A DNA stretch of 64,000 nucleotides, taken from assembly GCF_008124765.1 (NCBI RefSeq), contig NZ_VNHS01000008.1, positions 186,001 through 250,000 on the forward strand, written 5' to 3'. A program made the position numbers and the translations under genes. The notes below the pieces were generated by a model. It was not told the DNA's origin. It saw only the letters and a list, made by a program, of their open reading frames with translations, and did no database searches. This document shows, piece by piece, positions 17,070 through 26,493 of the stretch. The stretch's first letter is position 1; every line of letters begins with the position of its first letter. The stretch is from Paenibacillus methanolicus (GTDB lineage: Bacteria > Bacillota > Bacilli > Paenibacillales > Paenibacillaceae).

Positions 17070-17573
17070 CTAAAAAGGCGCAATTCTATCATACGTCAGG
17101 ATGCAGAAATCGTAAGCATTCTTCTCGTCGGCCACCCGGCAATCACGAGAGGACACCTGCCAGTCGGACTCGGTGAGCAGCGGAAAAAAAGCATCGGCCT
17201 CAAAGTCGGCCTCCACTTCGGTAAGCAAAATTTTATGCGAAAACGGCAGCATCTGTGCATAAATATTCGCTCCGCCGATGACCATCAAATCCTCGCCGTA
17301 TAGACCGTTGTAGTAGTTCTCTAGTGCTTCATCCACGGATCGGACAAGCTCGCAGCCTTCAGGTGCCTGCTTCATCTCGCGGCTCAACACGACGTTGCGC
17401 CGGTTCGGAAGCGGCCTGCCGAGCGACTCGAACGTTTTGCGGCCCATCAGTACCGTCTTGCCCGTTGTCGTCTGCTTGAAATGCGCCATCTCCGCCGGCA
17501 ATCGCCACAAGAGCTTATTGTCTAACCCGATTGCCCGATTGCGGGCCATTGCGGCAATTTGAATAACAGCCAT
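17070..17573 (-). CDS. folA: Dihydrofolate reductase
   Basis: A 167-residue dihydrofolate reductase, reducing dihydrofolate to tetrahydrofolate with NADPH. Family marks: AMARNRAIGLDNKLLWRLP at the N-terminus (with the catalytic-loop Leu-Trp-Arg), GKTVLMGRKTFESLGRPLPN for NADPH binding, and VIGGANIYAQ before the last third. The ATG at 17573 has AAAGGGG about 10 nt upstream; seven extra in-frame residues before it lack support. The usual partner thyA is not adjacent. Terminal residues FCILTYDRI complete the fold. Confidence 0.95.
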   Translation of the reverse strand: MAVIQIAAMARNRAIGLDNKLLWRLPAEMAHFKQTTTGKTVLMGRKTFESLGRPLPNRRNVVLSREMKQAPEGCELVRSVDEALENYYNGLYGEDLMVIGGANIYAQMLPFSHKILLTEVEADFEADAFFPLLTESDWQVSSRDCRVADEKNAYDFCILTYDRIAPF

Positions 17574-17670
17574 TCGCACGGCCCCTTTCTTCATTATAAT
17601 GCGGCAACAACGCTGATCGTCGGTTGATTATTCTACATCGACCTATAACCGAACATTACTCTCCCGCAAT

Positions 17671-17775
17671 CTACGAATATTCGGTTCGGCACACTTGCAT
17701 GATGTCTTCGCTGCCGTAACCGTTATGCAGCCGTCCTAGCTCGCGTCGATCGCGGAAAGCCTTGGAAAAGTCCAA
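17671..17775 (-). CDS. Possible small ORF (34 residues)
   Basis: A 34-codon frame starting TTG at 17775 directly after AAGGAGG (spacing 4-5 nt, short but usable). The product begins MDFSKAFRDRRELGRLHNGY and ends IMQVCRTEYS; it is charged, with no membrane segment, and I do not recognise it. It lies in the 5' region of dihydrofolate reductase and could be a leader peptide or an independent small protein. Supported only by the ribosome binding site. Confidence 0.35.
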   Translation of the reverse strand: MDFSKAFRDRRELGRLHNGYGSEDIMQVCRTEYS

Positions 17776-18068
17776 AACCCCTCCTTCAAACGAACCTAAA
17801 ACCGAGATCTCGGTCACATTCCGACCATTTTCATCTCATCTCGCGATGGAAACAACCGGAAACGATCTCAGAAACCACATCGGTAACCTCATTTCGCACA
17901 GTTCACACCAAACGTTATATCCCCCATCATACCATTTTCCGTCGCATTTGTCGTTTGCTTTTGAGCGAATATTCGACAAAATTTCATGAAAACCCGAACG
18001 AACCCTTCGCCCCCATCATCCACCAATGATCAAGAAGACTGACCGCCTAATGTAAGCGATTTCTTTGC
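17776..18068. other. Intergenic stretch upstream of the small ORF
   Basis: No gene is supported. It holds a 14-bp perfect palindrome ACCGAGATCTCGGT (17801-17814) and a 10-bp palindrome CGAATATTCG (17966-17975; a second copy is at 17674-17683). A TATGAT-type -10 near 17920 on the minus strand could belong to a dihydrofolate reductase transcript, with a poor -35. Confidence 0.45.
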
Positions 18069-18110
18069 CTAAAAGAAAAGCCGACGCACTCGAGGATGAG
18101 TACGTCGGCT
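18069..18110 (-). terminator. Terminator of the pdh operon
   Basis: AGCCGACG (18079-18086) pairs with CGTCGGCT (18103-18110); the minus strand then reads TTTCTTTT. It lies 24 nt after the lpdA stop. Confidence 0.85.
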
Positions 18111-18133
18111 CCGAAGAAACCAAGCTTATTCTA

Positions 18134-19555
18134 TTACTTCTTAGGCGCCAGCGTATGGATCGGGTGCCCCATCGCCAGTTCGGCCGTATCCATCGTGATC
18201 TCGCCAAGCGTTGGATGCGCATGAATCGTGAGGGCGATATCTTCGATCGTCGCGCCCATCTCGATCGCAAGTCCAAGCTCCGCGATCATGTTGGATGCTT
18301 CAACGCCCGCGATTTGAGCGCCCAGTACAAGACCCGTGTCCCCGTCATGGACGAGCTTCATGAAGCCGTCCGCGCCGCCGAGCGTAACCGCGCGGCCATT
18401 GCCGCCGAACGGGAACTTGCTGGATTTTGCGTTGAAGCCTTTTTCTTTCGCTTCTTTTTCGGTGTAACCAACCGCAGCGCACTCCGGATCGGAGAATGCG
18501 ACAGCAGGGATGCACTTGTAGTCGACTTTCGAAGGCAATCCGGAGATGGCTTCCGCCGCTACTTTCGCTTCGTACGACGCTTTGTGCGCGAGGGCCGCGC
18601 CCGGTACGATATCGCCGATCGCATAGATGTGCGGGATCGACGTACGGCATTGATCGTCGACTTCGATGAGGCCGCGATCCGTCATTTTGACGTTGATCAG
18701 GTCCAGACCAAGCTCGCCGTCCGTGTTCGGACGACGGCCGACCGTTACGAGCAGGTAGTCTGCCGTGACGGATTTCGTTTCGCCGTTTACTTCATACGTA
18801 ACCGTAACGTCTTTGTCGGTTTGCTCTGCGGATTTCGCAAGCGCGCCGTTGACGATATCGACTTTGTTTTGCTTCAGGTGCTTCACGACCAAGGAGCTCA
18901 TATCCTTGTCGAAGCCAGGCATGATCGTGTCCGCGCCCTCGAGGATCGTGATTTCCGTGCCGAACTTGGAATACATTTGGCCAAGCTCGATGCCGATGTA
19001 GCCGCCGCCGATAACGACCATGCTCTTCGGCACTTCGTTCAAGGACAACGCTTCTGTCGAGGACAGAATGCGGCCGCCGAACGGGAATGGCTTCAGCTCG
19101 ATCGGACGGGAGCCCGTCGCGATGATACAATTTTTGAAACGGTAGCGAGGCGCTTCTTGCTCATTGAACAGGCGCGCTTCGTTTTCGTTAATGAACATCG
19201 CTTCGCCTTGGAACATTTGAACCTTGTTCGCTTTAAGGAGCATCTCGACGCCGCTCGTCATTTTGTTGACGACGGAGTTCTTGTAGTCCTGCACTTTCGT
19301 GAAGTCGACCGACACGTTCTCCACGGAAAGACCGAATTGGTCCGCATGTTTCATATGCTCATAATGATGAGCGGAGTTGATCAGCGCTTTGGACGGAATG
19401 CAGCCGACGTTCAAACATACGCCGCCCCACTTACCCTTGTCGACGATCATAACTTTCTGGCCGAGCTGCGCTGCGCGGATTGCGGCAACGTAACCGCCCG
19501 GGCCTGCGCCGATGATTAGTGTATCGATATCGAGTGATGCGTCTCCTACTACCAT
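18134..19555 (-). CDS. lpdA: Dihydrolipoyl dehydrogenase (E3 of pyruvate dehydrogenase)
   Basis: 473 residues. E3 reoxidises dihydrolipoamide on E2 with NAD+. The FAD-binding [19 protein letters not shown] follows a short leader, and the redox disulfide is Cys47/Cys52 in [16 protein letters not shown] second dinucleotide motif is [20 protein letters not shown]; the C-terminal HAHPTLGE contributes the active-site His-Glu pair. Last gene of pdhABCD; its ribosome binding site AATGGAGG overlaps the 3' end of pdhC and only 3 nt separate the genes. Also called pdhD in Bacillus. Confidence 0.96.
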   Translation of the reverse strand: MVVGDASLDIDTLIIGAGPGGYVAAIRAAQLGQKVMIVDKGKWGGVCLNVGCIPSKALINSAHHYEHMKHADQFGLSVENVSVDFTKVQDYKNSVVNKMTSGVEMLLKANKVQMFQGEAMFINENEARLFNEQEAPRYRFKNCIIATGSRPIELKPFPFGGRILSSTEALSLNEVPKSMVVIGGGYIGIELGQMYSKFGTEITILEGADTIMPGFDKDMSSLVVKHLKQNKVDIVNGALAKSAEQTDKDVTVTYEVNGETKSVTADYLLVTVGRRPNTDGELGLDLINVKMTDRGLIEVDDQCRTSIPHIYAIGDIVPGAALAHKASYEAKVAAEAISGLPSKVDYKCIPAVAFSDPECAAVGYTEKEAKEKGFNAKSSKFPFGGNGRAVTLGGADGFMKLVHDGDTGLVLGAQIAGVEASNMIAELGLAIEMGATIEDIALTIHAHPTLGEITMDTAELAMGHPIHTLAPKK

Positions 19556-19558
19556 GGG

Positions 19559-20872
19559 TTATACCTCCATTACGAGCAGTTGCGGGTCTGCCAGCAGCTG
19601 CTTGATGTAGTTCATAAAGTTTTGAGCCGTTGCGCCGTCGATCAGACGGTGGTCGAAACTAAGCGAGAGCGCCATAACAGGTGCAGCTACGATTTGGCCG
19701 TTCTTCACGACGGCTTTCTCGGAGATGCGGCCGGTACCAAGGATTGCAACCTCTGGGAAGTTAATAACCGGCGTGAAGAACATGCCGCCAGCGGAACCGA
19801 TATTCGTGATGGAGATCGTGCTGCCTTTCATTTCGGCAGGCGTCAGCTTGCCGTCGCGGCCGCGCGTCGCCAGATCGCGAATCGCGTCTGCAACCATCCA
19901 TACATTCTTGCGGTCTGCGTCATGGATAACAGGCACGATCAGACCGTTGTCCGTATCCGTCGCAATACCGATGTTGTAGTACTTTTTGTATACGATCTCT
20001 TGGCTTTGCTCGTCGAGCATCGCGTTCATGATCGGGAACTGACGGCATGCCGCTACCAGCGCCTTCACGATGAATGGCAGATAAGTCAGCTTAACGCCCT
20101 TCTTCTCGGCCATCGGCTTCGCTTTCGTGCGCAGCGCCACGAGCTCGGTGACGTCCACTTCGTCCATGATCGTAACATGAGGCGCCGTATATACCGATTT
20201 GGACATCGCGTTCGCAATCGCTTTGCGGATGCCTTTGAACGGAACGCGTTCTTCCGGACGCTCGCCAGCTACGACGACCGGGGCTGCTTTGGCTTCGGCT
20301 TGCGCCGGCGTCGCCGCTTCCGTGTTTGCAGCAGCAGGTGCCGCCGTTGCGCCGCCGGATGCGAATGCGGTGATATCTTCGCGGGTAATGCGACCGTTCT
20401 TGCCGGAGCCGGTTACCGTTGCGATGTTAACGCCCTTCTCGCGCGCGAATTTGCGCACGCTAGGCGTTGCGAGCACGTTCGCGTTCGATGCAGCCGGTGC
20501 CGCTTGGCCTGCAGGTGCCGCCTGTGCCGGCGCAGCTTGTGCTGGTGCCGCGCTGCTAGCTTCTGCGGCTTTCGGAGTTTCTGCCGCCGGCGCGTTCTCG
20601 CCAGCAGGTACCGCGCCTTCAGGCAGATCGCCTTCCGCGTCGATAATCGCCACGACTTCGCCGACATGGCACACTTGACCGTCTTTCGTGAATACTTCCA
20701 ATACTTTGCCGTTAACCGGACAAGGCACTTCTACGATCGCCTTGTCGTTCTGTACTTCCATGATAATATCGTCATCCGTCACGCTGTCGCCGGGCTTAAT
20801 GTGCATTTTGACGATTTCGCCTTCATGCAAGCCCTCGCCCAGCTCAGGAAACCGGTATTCAAACTTTGCCAC
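19559..20872 (-). CDS. pdhC: Dihydrolipoyllysine acetyltransferase (E2 of pyruvate dehydrogenase)
   Basis: 437 residues. Order: a single N-terminal lipoyl domain (1-80) with lipoyl-lysine Lys44 in [12 protein letters not shown]; an Ala/Pro-rich flexible linker; a peripheral subunit-binding domain (about 133-170, [15 protein letters not shown]... GRITREDI); a second Ala-rich linker; and the catalytic acetyltransferase domain ending with [10 protein letters not shown], which carries the active-site His and Asp. E2 forms the complex core and transfers acetyl groups to CoA. The start is GTG at 20872 with GAGGAGGTAA upstream. Confidence 0.96.
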   Translation of the reverse strand: MAKFEYRFPELGEGLHEGEIVKMHIKPGDSVTDDDIIMEVQNDKAIVEVPCPVNGKVLEVFTKDGQVCHVGEVVAIIDAEGDLPEGAVPAGENAPAAETPKAAEASSAAPAQAAPAQAAPAGQAAPAASNANVLATPSVRKFAREKGVNIATVTGSGKNGRITREDITAFASGGATAAPAAANTEAATPAQAEAKAAPVVVAGERPEERVPFKGIRKAIANAMSKSVYTAPHVTIMDEVDVTELVALRTKAKPMAEKKGVKLTYLPFIVKALVAACRQFPIMNAMLDEQSQEIVYKKYYNIGIATDTDNGLIVPVIHDADRKNVWMVADAIRDLATRGRDGKLTPAEMKGSTISITNIGSAGGMFFTPVINFPEVAILGTGRISEKAVVKNGQIVAAPVMALSLSFDHRLIDGATAQNFMNYIKQLLADPQLLVMEV

Positions 20873-20973
20873 TTGCGTTACCTCCTCAAAGGTTGGTGAA
20901 GCAAACGAGGGTCAAGCCCCCGCAACCGCTCCAATCAATCTTGCCTCATATCCTTGGGGTTGAATGTATATGT

Positions 20974-21951
20974 TTAGAATTCCCGTACTTTGTTGACCGC
21001 CGCGATAATGCGGGCTTGCGTCGGAAGCCAAGCGTCTTCGACTTGGGCGAACGGATAAACCGTGTCAGGACCCGCTACGCGCAGTACCGGAGCTTCCAGG
21101 TGAAGAATGGCTTTCTCGTTGATTTGCGTGATGATCTCTGCAGCGGCGCCGGAAGTTTTCTGCGCTTCTTGCACGACGATCGCGCGGTTCGTCTTCTGAA
21201 TGGAAGCCACGATCGTGTCGATGTCGAGCGGAAGCAGCGTGCGAAGGTCGATGACTTCCGCGCTTACGCCTTGTTTCTCGAGCTCTTCGGCTGCTTTGAC
21301 GGCCGTGTGCACCATCATGCCGTACGCGATGATCGTCACGTCTTTACCTTCGCGAACGATGTTCGCTTTGCCGATTTCGACCGTGTATTCGCCTTCCGGA
21401 ACTTCGGCGCGGAATGCCCGGTACAGGTTTAGATGCTCCATGAAGAATACCGGATCGTTGTCGCGGATCGCGGAGATCATGAGGCCTTTCGCATCGTAAG
21501 GGTTCGAAGGCACGATAACCTTGATGCCAGGCGTCTGGATCGCGAGACCTTCGAGCGAGTCCGTGTGCAGCTCGGCAGCTTTTACTCCGCCGCCGAACGG
21601 CGTGCGGAATACGATCGGCGAGTTGTAACGGCCGCCGGAGCGGTAACGCATGCGTGCGGCTTGTACGAACATTTGGTCGAGCGCTTCGTAGATGAAACCG
21701 ACGAACTGGATTTCGGCGATCGGACGGAAGCCTTGGATCCCCATGCCGACTGCCATGCCCGCAATCGCGGATTCCGCCAGCGGAGTATCGAAAATACGGT
21801 CTTCCCCGAATTCTTCTTGCAAACCTTCCGTAACGCGGAACACGCCGCCGACTTTACCTACGTCCTCGCCGAAGGCGACAACGTTAGCGTCGCGTTTCAT
21901 TTCCACACGCATTGCGTCGCGGATCGCTTCCAACATATTCATTTGTGCCAT
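20974..21951 (-). CDS. pdhB: Pyruvate dehydrogenase E1 component, beta subunit
   Basis: 325 residues, full length for E1-beta. Pairs with PdhA to bind thiamine diphosphate and decarboxylate pyruvate. Recognisable by the N-terminal MLEAIRDAMRVEMKRDANVV, GEDVGKVGGVFRVTEGLQ, FGGGVKAAELHTDSLEG and the C-terminal VAGPDTVYPFAQVEDAWLP. AGGAGG precedes ATG 21951. A ~210-nt gap with repeats and a hairpin separates it from pdhA, so expression of pdhA may exceed that of the downstream genes. Confidence 0.96.
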   Translation of the reverse strand: MAQMNMLEAIRDAMRVEMKRDANVVAFGEDVGKVGGVFRVTEGLQEEFGEDRIFDTPLAESAIAGMAVGMGIQGFRPIAEIQFVGFIYEALDQMFVQAARMRYRSGGRYNSPIVFRTPFGGGVKAAELHTDSLEGLAIQTPGIKVIVPSNPYDAKGLMISAIRDNDPVFFMEHLNLYRAFRAEVPEGEYTVEIGKANIVREGKDVTIIAYGMMVHTAVKAAEELEKQGVSAEVIDLRTLLPLDIDTIVASIQKTNRAIVVQEAQKTSGAAAEIITQINEKAILHLEAPVLRVAGPDTVYPFAQVEDAWLPTQARIIAAVNKVREF

Positions 21952-22001
21952 GGTTGTTGGTTCCTCCTAAAGTTTTTTGAAGCATAAGCCACTTCGATTT
22001 C

Positions 22002-22117
22002 CTTCGCAATAAAAACTCGCTTCGGAAGCATGGGCTTAAGTTTTGTGGAGCTGAAAGTTCTGTGGAGGAGAACACTTCCCGATCCCTCTTCGCAACAAAA
22101 CTCGCTTGTAAGCATAA
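22002..22117. repeat. Imperfect direct repeat in the pdhA-pdhB intergenic region
   Basis: Two ~30-nt related copies: TTCGCAATAAAAACTCGCTT (from 22004) and TTCGCAACAAAACTCGCTTG (from 22090), each followed within ten bases by AAGCAT. A further GAAGCATAAG fragment is at 21980. The spacing of the copies is ~86 nt. This looks like a degenerate intergenic repeat family rather than coding sequence. Confidence 0.6.
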
Positions 22118-22132
22118 AAAAATCATCTATAT

Positions 22133-22152
22133 TAGGGGAGCGCGCTCCCCTA
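22133..22152 (-). terminator. Hairpin (partial terminator or processing site) between pdhA and pdhB
   Basis: A 20-nt perfect palindrome with arms TAGGGGAG/CTCCCCTA around CGCG starts about 11 nt past the pdhA stop. On the minus strand a run of Ts (GATTTTTTTA) follows only ~10 nt later, so termination would be inefficient; a role in differential expression within the operon is possible. Confidence 0.6.
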
Positions 22153-22163
22153 TGCATTCCATC

Positions 22164-23249
<1,086 letters not shown>

Positions 23250-23297
23250 TCACCTCAGCTTAATATTTGAAAAAACACAGGTCACTGTTATAGAATG

Positions 23298-23327
23298 ATT
23301 ATAACCCTGTTTAATCCGAATGGTCAA
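23298..23327 (-). promoter_or_regulatory. Promoter of the pdh operon
   Basis: Minus strand TTGACC (23322-23327), 18-nt spacer, TATAAT (23298-23303). Confidence 0.75.
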
Positions 23328-23440
23328 AGCATAAAATCGTTTTCACCATTGATAATTCGCACATTTGGGGAATTACCGCACCGAATTGTATATGTAACAG
23401 GATCATTTATTCTATGGTACAGAATAATACAACAAGCGAA

Positions 23441-23464
23441 AAGCCGCCTCGTAAGGCGGCGGGC
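23441..23464. repeat. Hairpin in the region between divergent pdhA and esterase genes
   Basis: AGCCGCC and GGCGGC flank TCGTAA. A T-rich tract follows on both strands. It may end read-through transcripts or act in the leader of the plus-strand esterase gene; no gene upstream on either strand obviously needs it. Confidence 0.4.
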
Positions 23465-23532
23465 ATTCTTTCCCTTCTTTTTGTTTACCCGTAATCCCAT
23501 TGACTCATGCAAACCGAGAGGAGATTTTCACA

Positions 23533-24273
23533 ATGACCGATGCCCGCTACATGAAACGCACCATCGTGAAGGACGAAGTCGAAAGCCGCTACTTGCCGGC
23601 AGGCAAACGCGATCTGCGCGTCTTTTTGCCGCCGGGCTATAATGAAGTGTTAAGTTACCCCGTCGTTTATTGCCAAGACGGCGAAGATTTCTTCAATTTC
23701 GGACGCGTCGCGACCATTGCGACCCAATTAATATTGGACGAAGGCATCGAACCGTTCATCATCGTTGGCGTAGATGTCGACAAATCGAAGCGGACGAGCG
23801 AATATTCGCCTGATGGGGAGCTGCACGACGGCTACGTGCGATTTTTCGCCGAAGAACTCCTTCCTTATATAGAGGGCAAATACGCCGCCCGCCGCCAACC
23901 GGCAGATCGCATTCTCGCCGGCGACTCGCTCGGCGGCACCGCGTCGCTACACATCGCGCTTCGCCATCCGAATCTATTCAATCGCATTATCGCCTTATCC
24001 GGCGCTTTCTATCCCGTCTCGCAATCCATCGCTTCGCAAGCGGGAGATTTGAGCGGCATGGAGCTATTCATGATCGTCGGCTTACAGGAAGATGCTTATG
24101 AGACCGACCGCGGCGTCTTCAATTTCGTGGCGATCAACCGCGAGATGAAAGCCATCCTGGAGTCCAAAGGCGCAACAACGTATTATGGCGAGCACGAAGG
24201 CAAACACGTATGGGGATTTTGGCAGAAGCATATTCCGGCATCGATTAAAACCTTCATAAAACCTGAATTCTAA
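23533..24273 (+). CDS. Alpha/beta-hydrolase esterase (putative esterase family)
   Basis: 246 residues, alpha/beta-hydrolase fold of the esterase D / enterochelin-esterase-like family. The nucleophile elbow is GDSLGG with Ser132; FLPPGYNE and YPVVYCQDG are the typical early segments, and the His is expected in GEHEGKHVWGFW near the C-terminus. Cytoplasmic, no signal peptide. The ATG at 23533 has AGAGGAGA 9 nt upstream and was preferred over an in-frame start 33 nt earlier. Hydrolysis of an ester or trilactone is inferred; the substrate is unknown. Confidence 0.85.
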   Translation: MTDARYMKRTIVKDEVESRYLPAGKRDLRVFLPPGYNEVLSYPVVYCQDGEDFFNFGRVATIATQLILDEGIEPFIIVGVDVDKSKRTSEYSPDGELHDGYVRFFAEELLPYIEGKYAARRQPADRILAGDSLGGTASLHIALRHPNLFNRIIALSGAFYPVSQSIASQAGDLSGMELFMIVGLQEDAYETDRGVFNFVAINREMKAILESKGATTYYGEHEGKHVWGFWQKHIPASIKTFIKPEF

Positions 24274-24298
24274 TCGTATCCGTACTGCCGGAAGGTGC

Positions 24299-24337
24299 AA
24301 AAAGACCGCATTCGCCGAAGCGAACACGGTCTTTCTT
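24299..24337. terminator. Bidirectional terminator between esterase and phosphatase genes
   Basis: AAAGACCG (24301-24308) pairs with CGGTCTTT (24327-24334); the inner bases also pair (TTCGC/GCGAA). T-runs occur on both sides, serving convergent genes. Confidence 0.85.
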
Positions 24338-24362
24338 CACGTCTTGCTATATTATTCTTCTC

Positions 24363-24845
24363 TTAAACGCCTGCGAGCTTCTCCTGCCGAATCCGGTCTA
24401 ATAACCGATCGCACCCTTCGCTTACGAGTTCATACGTCTCTTCAAAATTGCCCGTATAGTACGGATCCGGCACGTCGCTCGCCTTGCGTTCCGGTAGCAG
24501 ATCCATCAGTTTAAACACCTTCGGATGTCCGTCGCACTTGCTGCCGAATACCGCCCGGGCATCGCGTTCGTTGTTGCTGTCCATGCACACGATATAATCA
24601 AAGTCGGCATAGTCGTCGATTCTTACCTGGCGCGCCCGCATCCCTTCGTACGCGATGCCGTGGTCGTCCAGCAATCGCCGCGTCCCCTCATGCGGAACTT
24701 TGCCAAGATGCCAGTCGCCGGTTCCCGCGGAATCGACCCGAATCGTATCCGCCAGCCCTTCCGCCTCCACCTTGCCTCTGAATACCGCTTCCGCCATGGG
24801 GGAACGGCAAATATTGCCCAGACAAACGAATAACACGCCAATCAT
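24363..24845 (-). CDS. Low-molecular-weight protein-tyrosine phosphatase
   Basis: 160 residues. The phosphate-binding loop VCLGNICRSP gives catalytic Cys8 and Arg14; the general acid is in VPDPYYTGNFE. These enzymes dephosphorylate tyrosine, or arginine in the YwlE branch; the residue after the loop cannot settle which one here. The start codon overlaps the stop of the upstream TRIC-type gene by 4 nt (ATGA), and its AAAGGAGA site is inside that gene, so translation is coupled. Confidence 0.92.
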   Translation of the reverse strand: MIGVLFVCLGNICRSPMAEAVFRGKVEAEGLADTIRVDSAGTGDWHLGKVPHEGTRRLLDDHGIAYEGMRARQVRIDDYADFDYIVCMDSNNERDARAVFGSKCDGHPKVFKLMDLLPERKASDVPDPYYTGNFEETYELVSEGCDRLLDRIRQEKLAGV

Positions 24846-25543
24846 AGACGATCTCCTTTCTTCGCGGCTTGATCTGCCGCCAATGCCTGCTGATGTTCAT
24901 CCTGATGCACGGACTGCGCCAGCGCGTACTTCAGGGACCGTCTCGGCAACCGCCATTTGTAATGTACGGACATCATACGGAACGCGACCACGACGATGAA
25001 CAGCGCCAATAGTTCGATCGGCGTCTCGAACCAACCCAATCCGACGGCCGCTCCGGCCAGCATCGCCCACACGGCGTAAATCTCGTCGCGCAATACGAGC
25101 GGCTTGCGACCGGCGAGCACGTCGCGAATCATGCCGCCCCCGATCCCCGTCAGCATCGCCGCGACGATCACCGCCGACAACGGATGCTTGCCCGTCGCGT
25201 ACAATGCGCCTTGGATAGCGAAGGCCGAGAGTCCGATGGCATCGAAGAACGCTTCGCTGCGCCGCCAATGCTGGATCCAACGCACGGGCAGGATAAAGGC
25301 GATTGTCATGGCGACCACGGCCGTCTTCAGCAGCATCCCCTGCGTCCAAAGCGTCGTAACCGGCACGCCGATGAGCAGATTTCGGATGACGCCGCCTCCG
25401 AACGCGGTCACGAGCCCCAGCACGTAGACGCCTAATATGTCGTACTCCTCTTCCATGGCGACAATCGCGCCGCTCACCGCGAAGGCGATCGTGCCGATAA
25501 TGCTGAAAATCGTAAAGACGTCCATATCCACATGCCAGTTCAA
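24842..25543 (-). CDS. TRIC-family (UPF0126) membrane channel protein
   Basis: A 233-residue membrane protein with about seven helices made of two UPF0126 repeats: FAVSGAIVAMEEEYDILGVY ... GGGVIRNLL and FAIQGALYAT ... TGIGGGMIRDVL. Prokaryotic members of this family form trimeric cation channels. The TTG at 25543 is chosen because GGAGG lies 9 nt upstream; the ATG six codons later has no site, and 53 codons upstream are unlike the family. Overlaps the tyrosine phosphatase gene by 4 nt. Confidence 0.87.
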   Translation of the reverse strand: MNWHVDMDVFTIFSIIGTIAFAVSGAIVAMEEEYDILGVYVLGLVTAFGGGVIRNLLIGVPVTTLWTQGMLLKTAVVAMTIAFILPVRWIQHWRRSEAFFDAIGLSAFAIQGALYATGKHPLSAVIVAAMLTGIGGGMIRDVLAGRKPLVLRDEIYAVWAMLAGAAVGLGWFETPIELLALFIVVVAFRMMSVHYKWRLPRRSLKYALAQSVHQDEHQQALAADQAAKKGDRL

Positions 25544-25729
25544 GGAATGATGCCTCCGCCTGCCCGATCGACTCTGCGATGCCAGTACCCATGTCGAACG
25601 GTGTCCGTATTTTTCACATTCCCATTTTAGCCGCGCGATCCGCTGCGCGCAAGAAACTTTTTGCAAGCTGCGCAACGACTCACGGAAAACGGAGTTTTGC
25701 ACCTTCGCCCATCTGGATATCCGGCAAAC

Positions 25730-25759
25730 TGGTCAAGTGGCGCGAATCCTTAGTATACT
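25730..25759 (+). promoter_or_regulatory. Probable promoter for thiN
   Basis: TGGTCA (25730-25735), 18-nt spacer, TATACT (25754-25759), 37 nt before the start codon. The -35 is weak. Confidence 0.45.
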
Positions 25760-25795
25760 GGTGCGTAAGCAGCAATTATGAAAGGACGAACCACC

Positions 25796-26446
25796 ATGTT
25801 CAATCAGCGCATTTTGATTTTTACGGGCGGCCGGCTTGGTCCTTGGGCGATCGAGCTGGTGCAGCCGAACGACTACTTGATCGGCGCGGACAGCGGCGCC
25901 TATTTCCTAGCTGCCAATGGATTTGCGCCCGACATCGCCATCGGCGACTTCGATTCCGTGACGGACGAGCAATTTGCGGCGATTCAACGCTGCAGTCGAC
26001 GCGTGGAGACTTGCGACCCGATCGATAAAGACTTTACCGACACGGAATTGGCATTTCGTCACGCTCTAGCGATGGAGCCGCAGGAAGTTATTCTGGTAGG
26101 CGCGCTCGGAACCCGGTTCGACCACTCACTGGCCAATGTACACCTGCTTCGCGGCGCGCTTGGCCGCAACATCCGCGCATCGATAGTTGACGCCCACAAT
26201 CGCGTCCAGCTTACGGAGCGCAAGCTAACTTTGACAGCTGGCGGTTATAGCCATGTATCGCTGCTGCCGCTTACGCCCGTCGTAAGCGGCATCGATTTGC
26301 ATGGCTTCCGCTACCCGCTTCGGGATGCCACATTGGAAATCGGACAGTCGCTCGGCATAAGCAACATTCTCGAAGCTGATGAAGGGACGGTTACCATCCG
26401 GGAAGGACTGCTGCTTGTTATTGAAAGCCGAGACTCGGCCAAATGA
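25796..26446 (+). CDS. thiN: Thiamine diphosphokinase
   Basis: 216 residues of thiamine pyrophosphokinase, which transfers pyrophosphate from ATP to thiamine. Motifs: GADSGAYFLAANG, DIAIGDFDSV, DKDFTDTELAF and GALGTRFDHSLANVHLL, which carry the nucleotide- and Mg-binding residues. ATG 25796 has AAAGGA 10 nt upstream; an in-frame ATG 18 nt earlier overlaps that site. In Bacillus thiN sits near rsgA and rpe; here it stands alone. Confidence 0.93.
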   Translation: MFNQRILIFTGGRLGPWAIELVQPNDYLIGADSGAYFLAANGFAPDIAIGDFDSVTDEQFAAIQRCSRRVETCDPIDKDFTDTELAFRHALAMEPQEVILVGALGTRFDHSLANVHLLRGALGRNIRASIVDAHNRVQLTERKLTLTAGGYSHVSLLPLTPVVSGIDLHGFRYPLRDATLEIGQSLGISNILEADEGTVTIREGLLLVIESRDSAK

Positions 26447-26493
26447 AGAGGACGCCGAGCTCTGACCGAACGACGGACGCTGCGATCCGAGTC

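Noticed and set aside
17674-17975. CGAATATTCG copies as LexA boxes near dihydrofolate reductase
   Set aside because: Spacing and half-sites (CGAAT without spacer) do not fit the LexA consensus; kept only as palindromes.
18065-20899. Very long plus-strand open frames antisense to lpdA and pdhC
   Set aside because: They lack ribosome binding sites, give Arg/His/Asp-rich products typical of antisense frames in GC-rich genes, and cover genes with complete catalytic motifs on the other strand.
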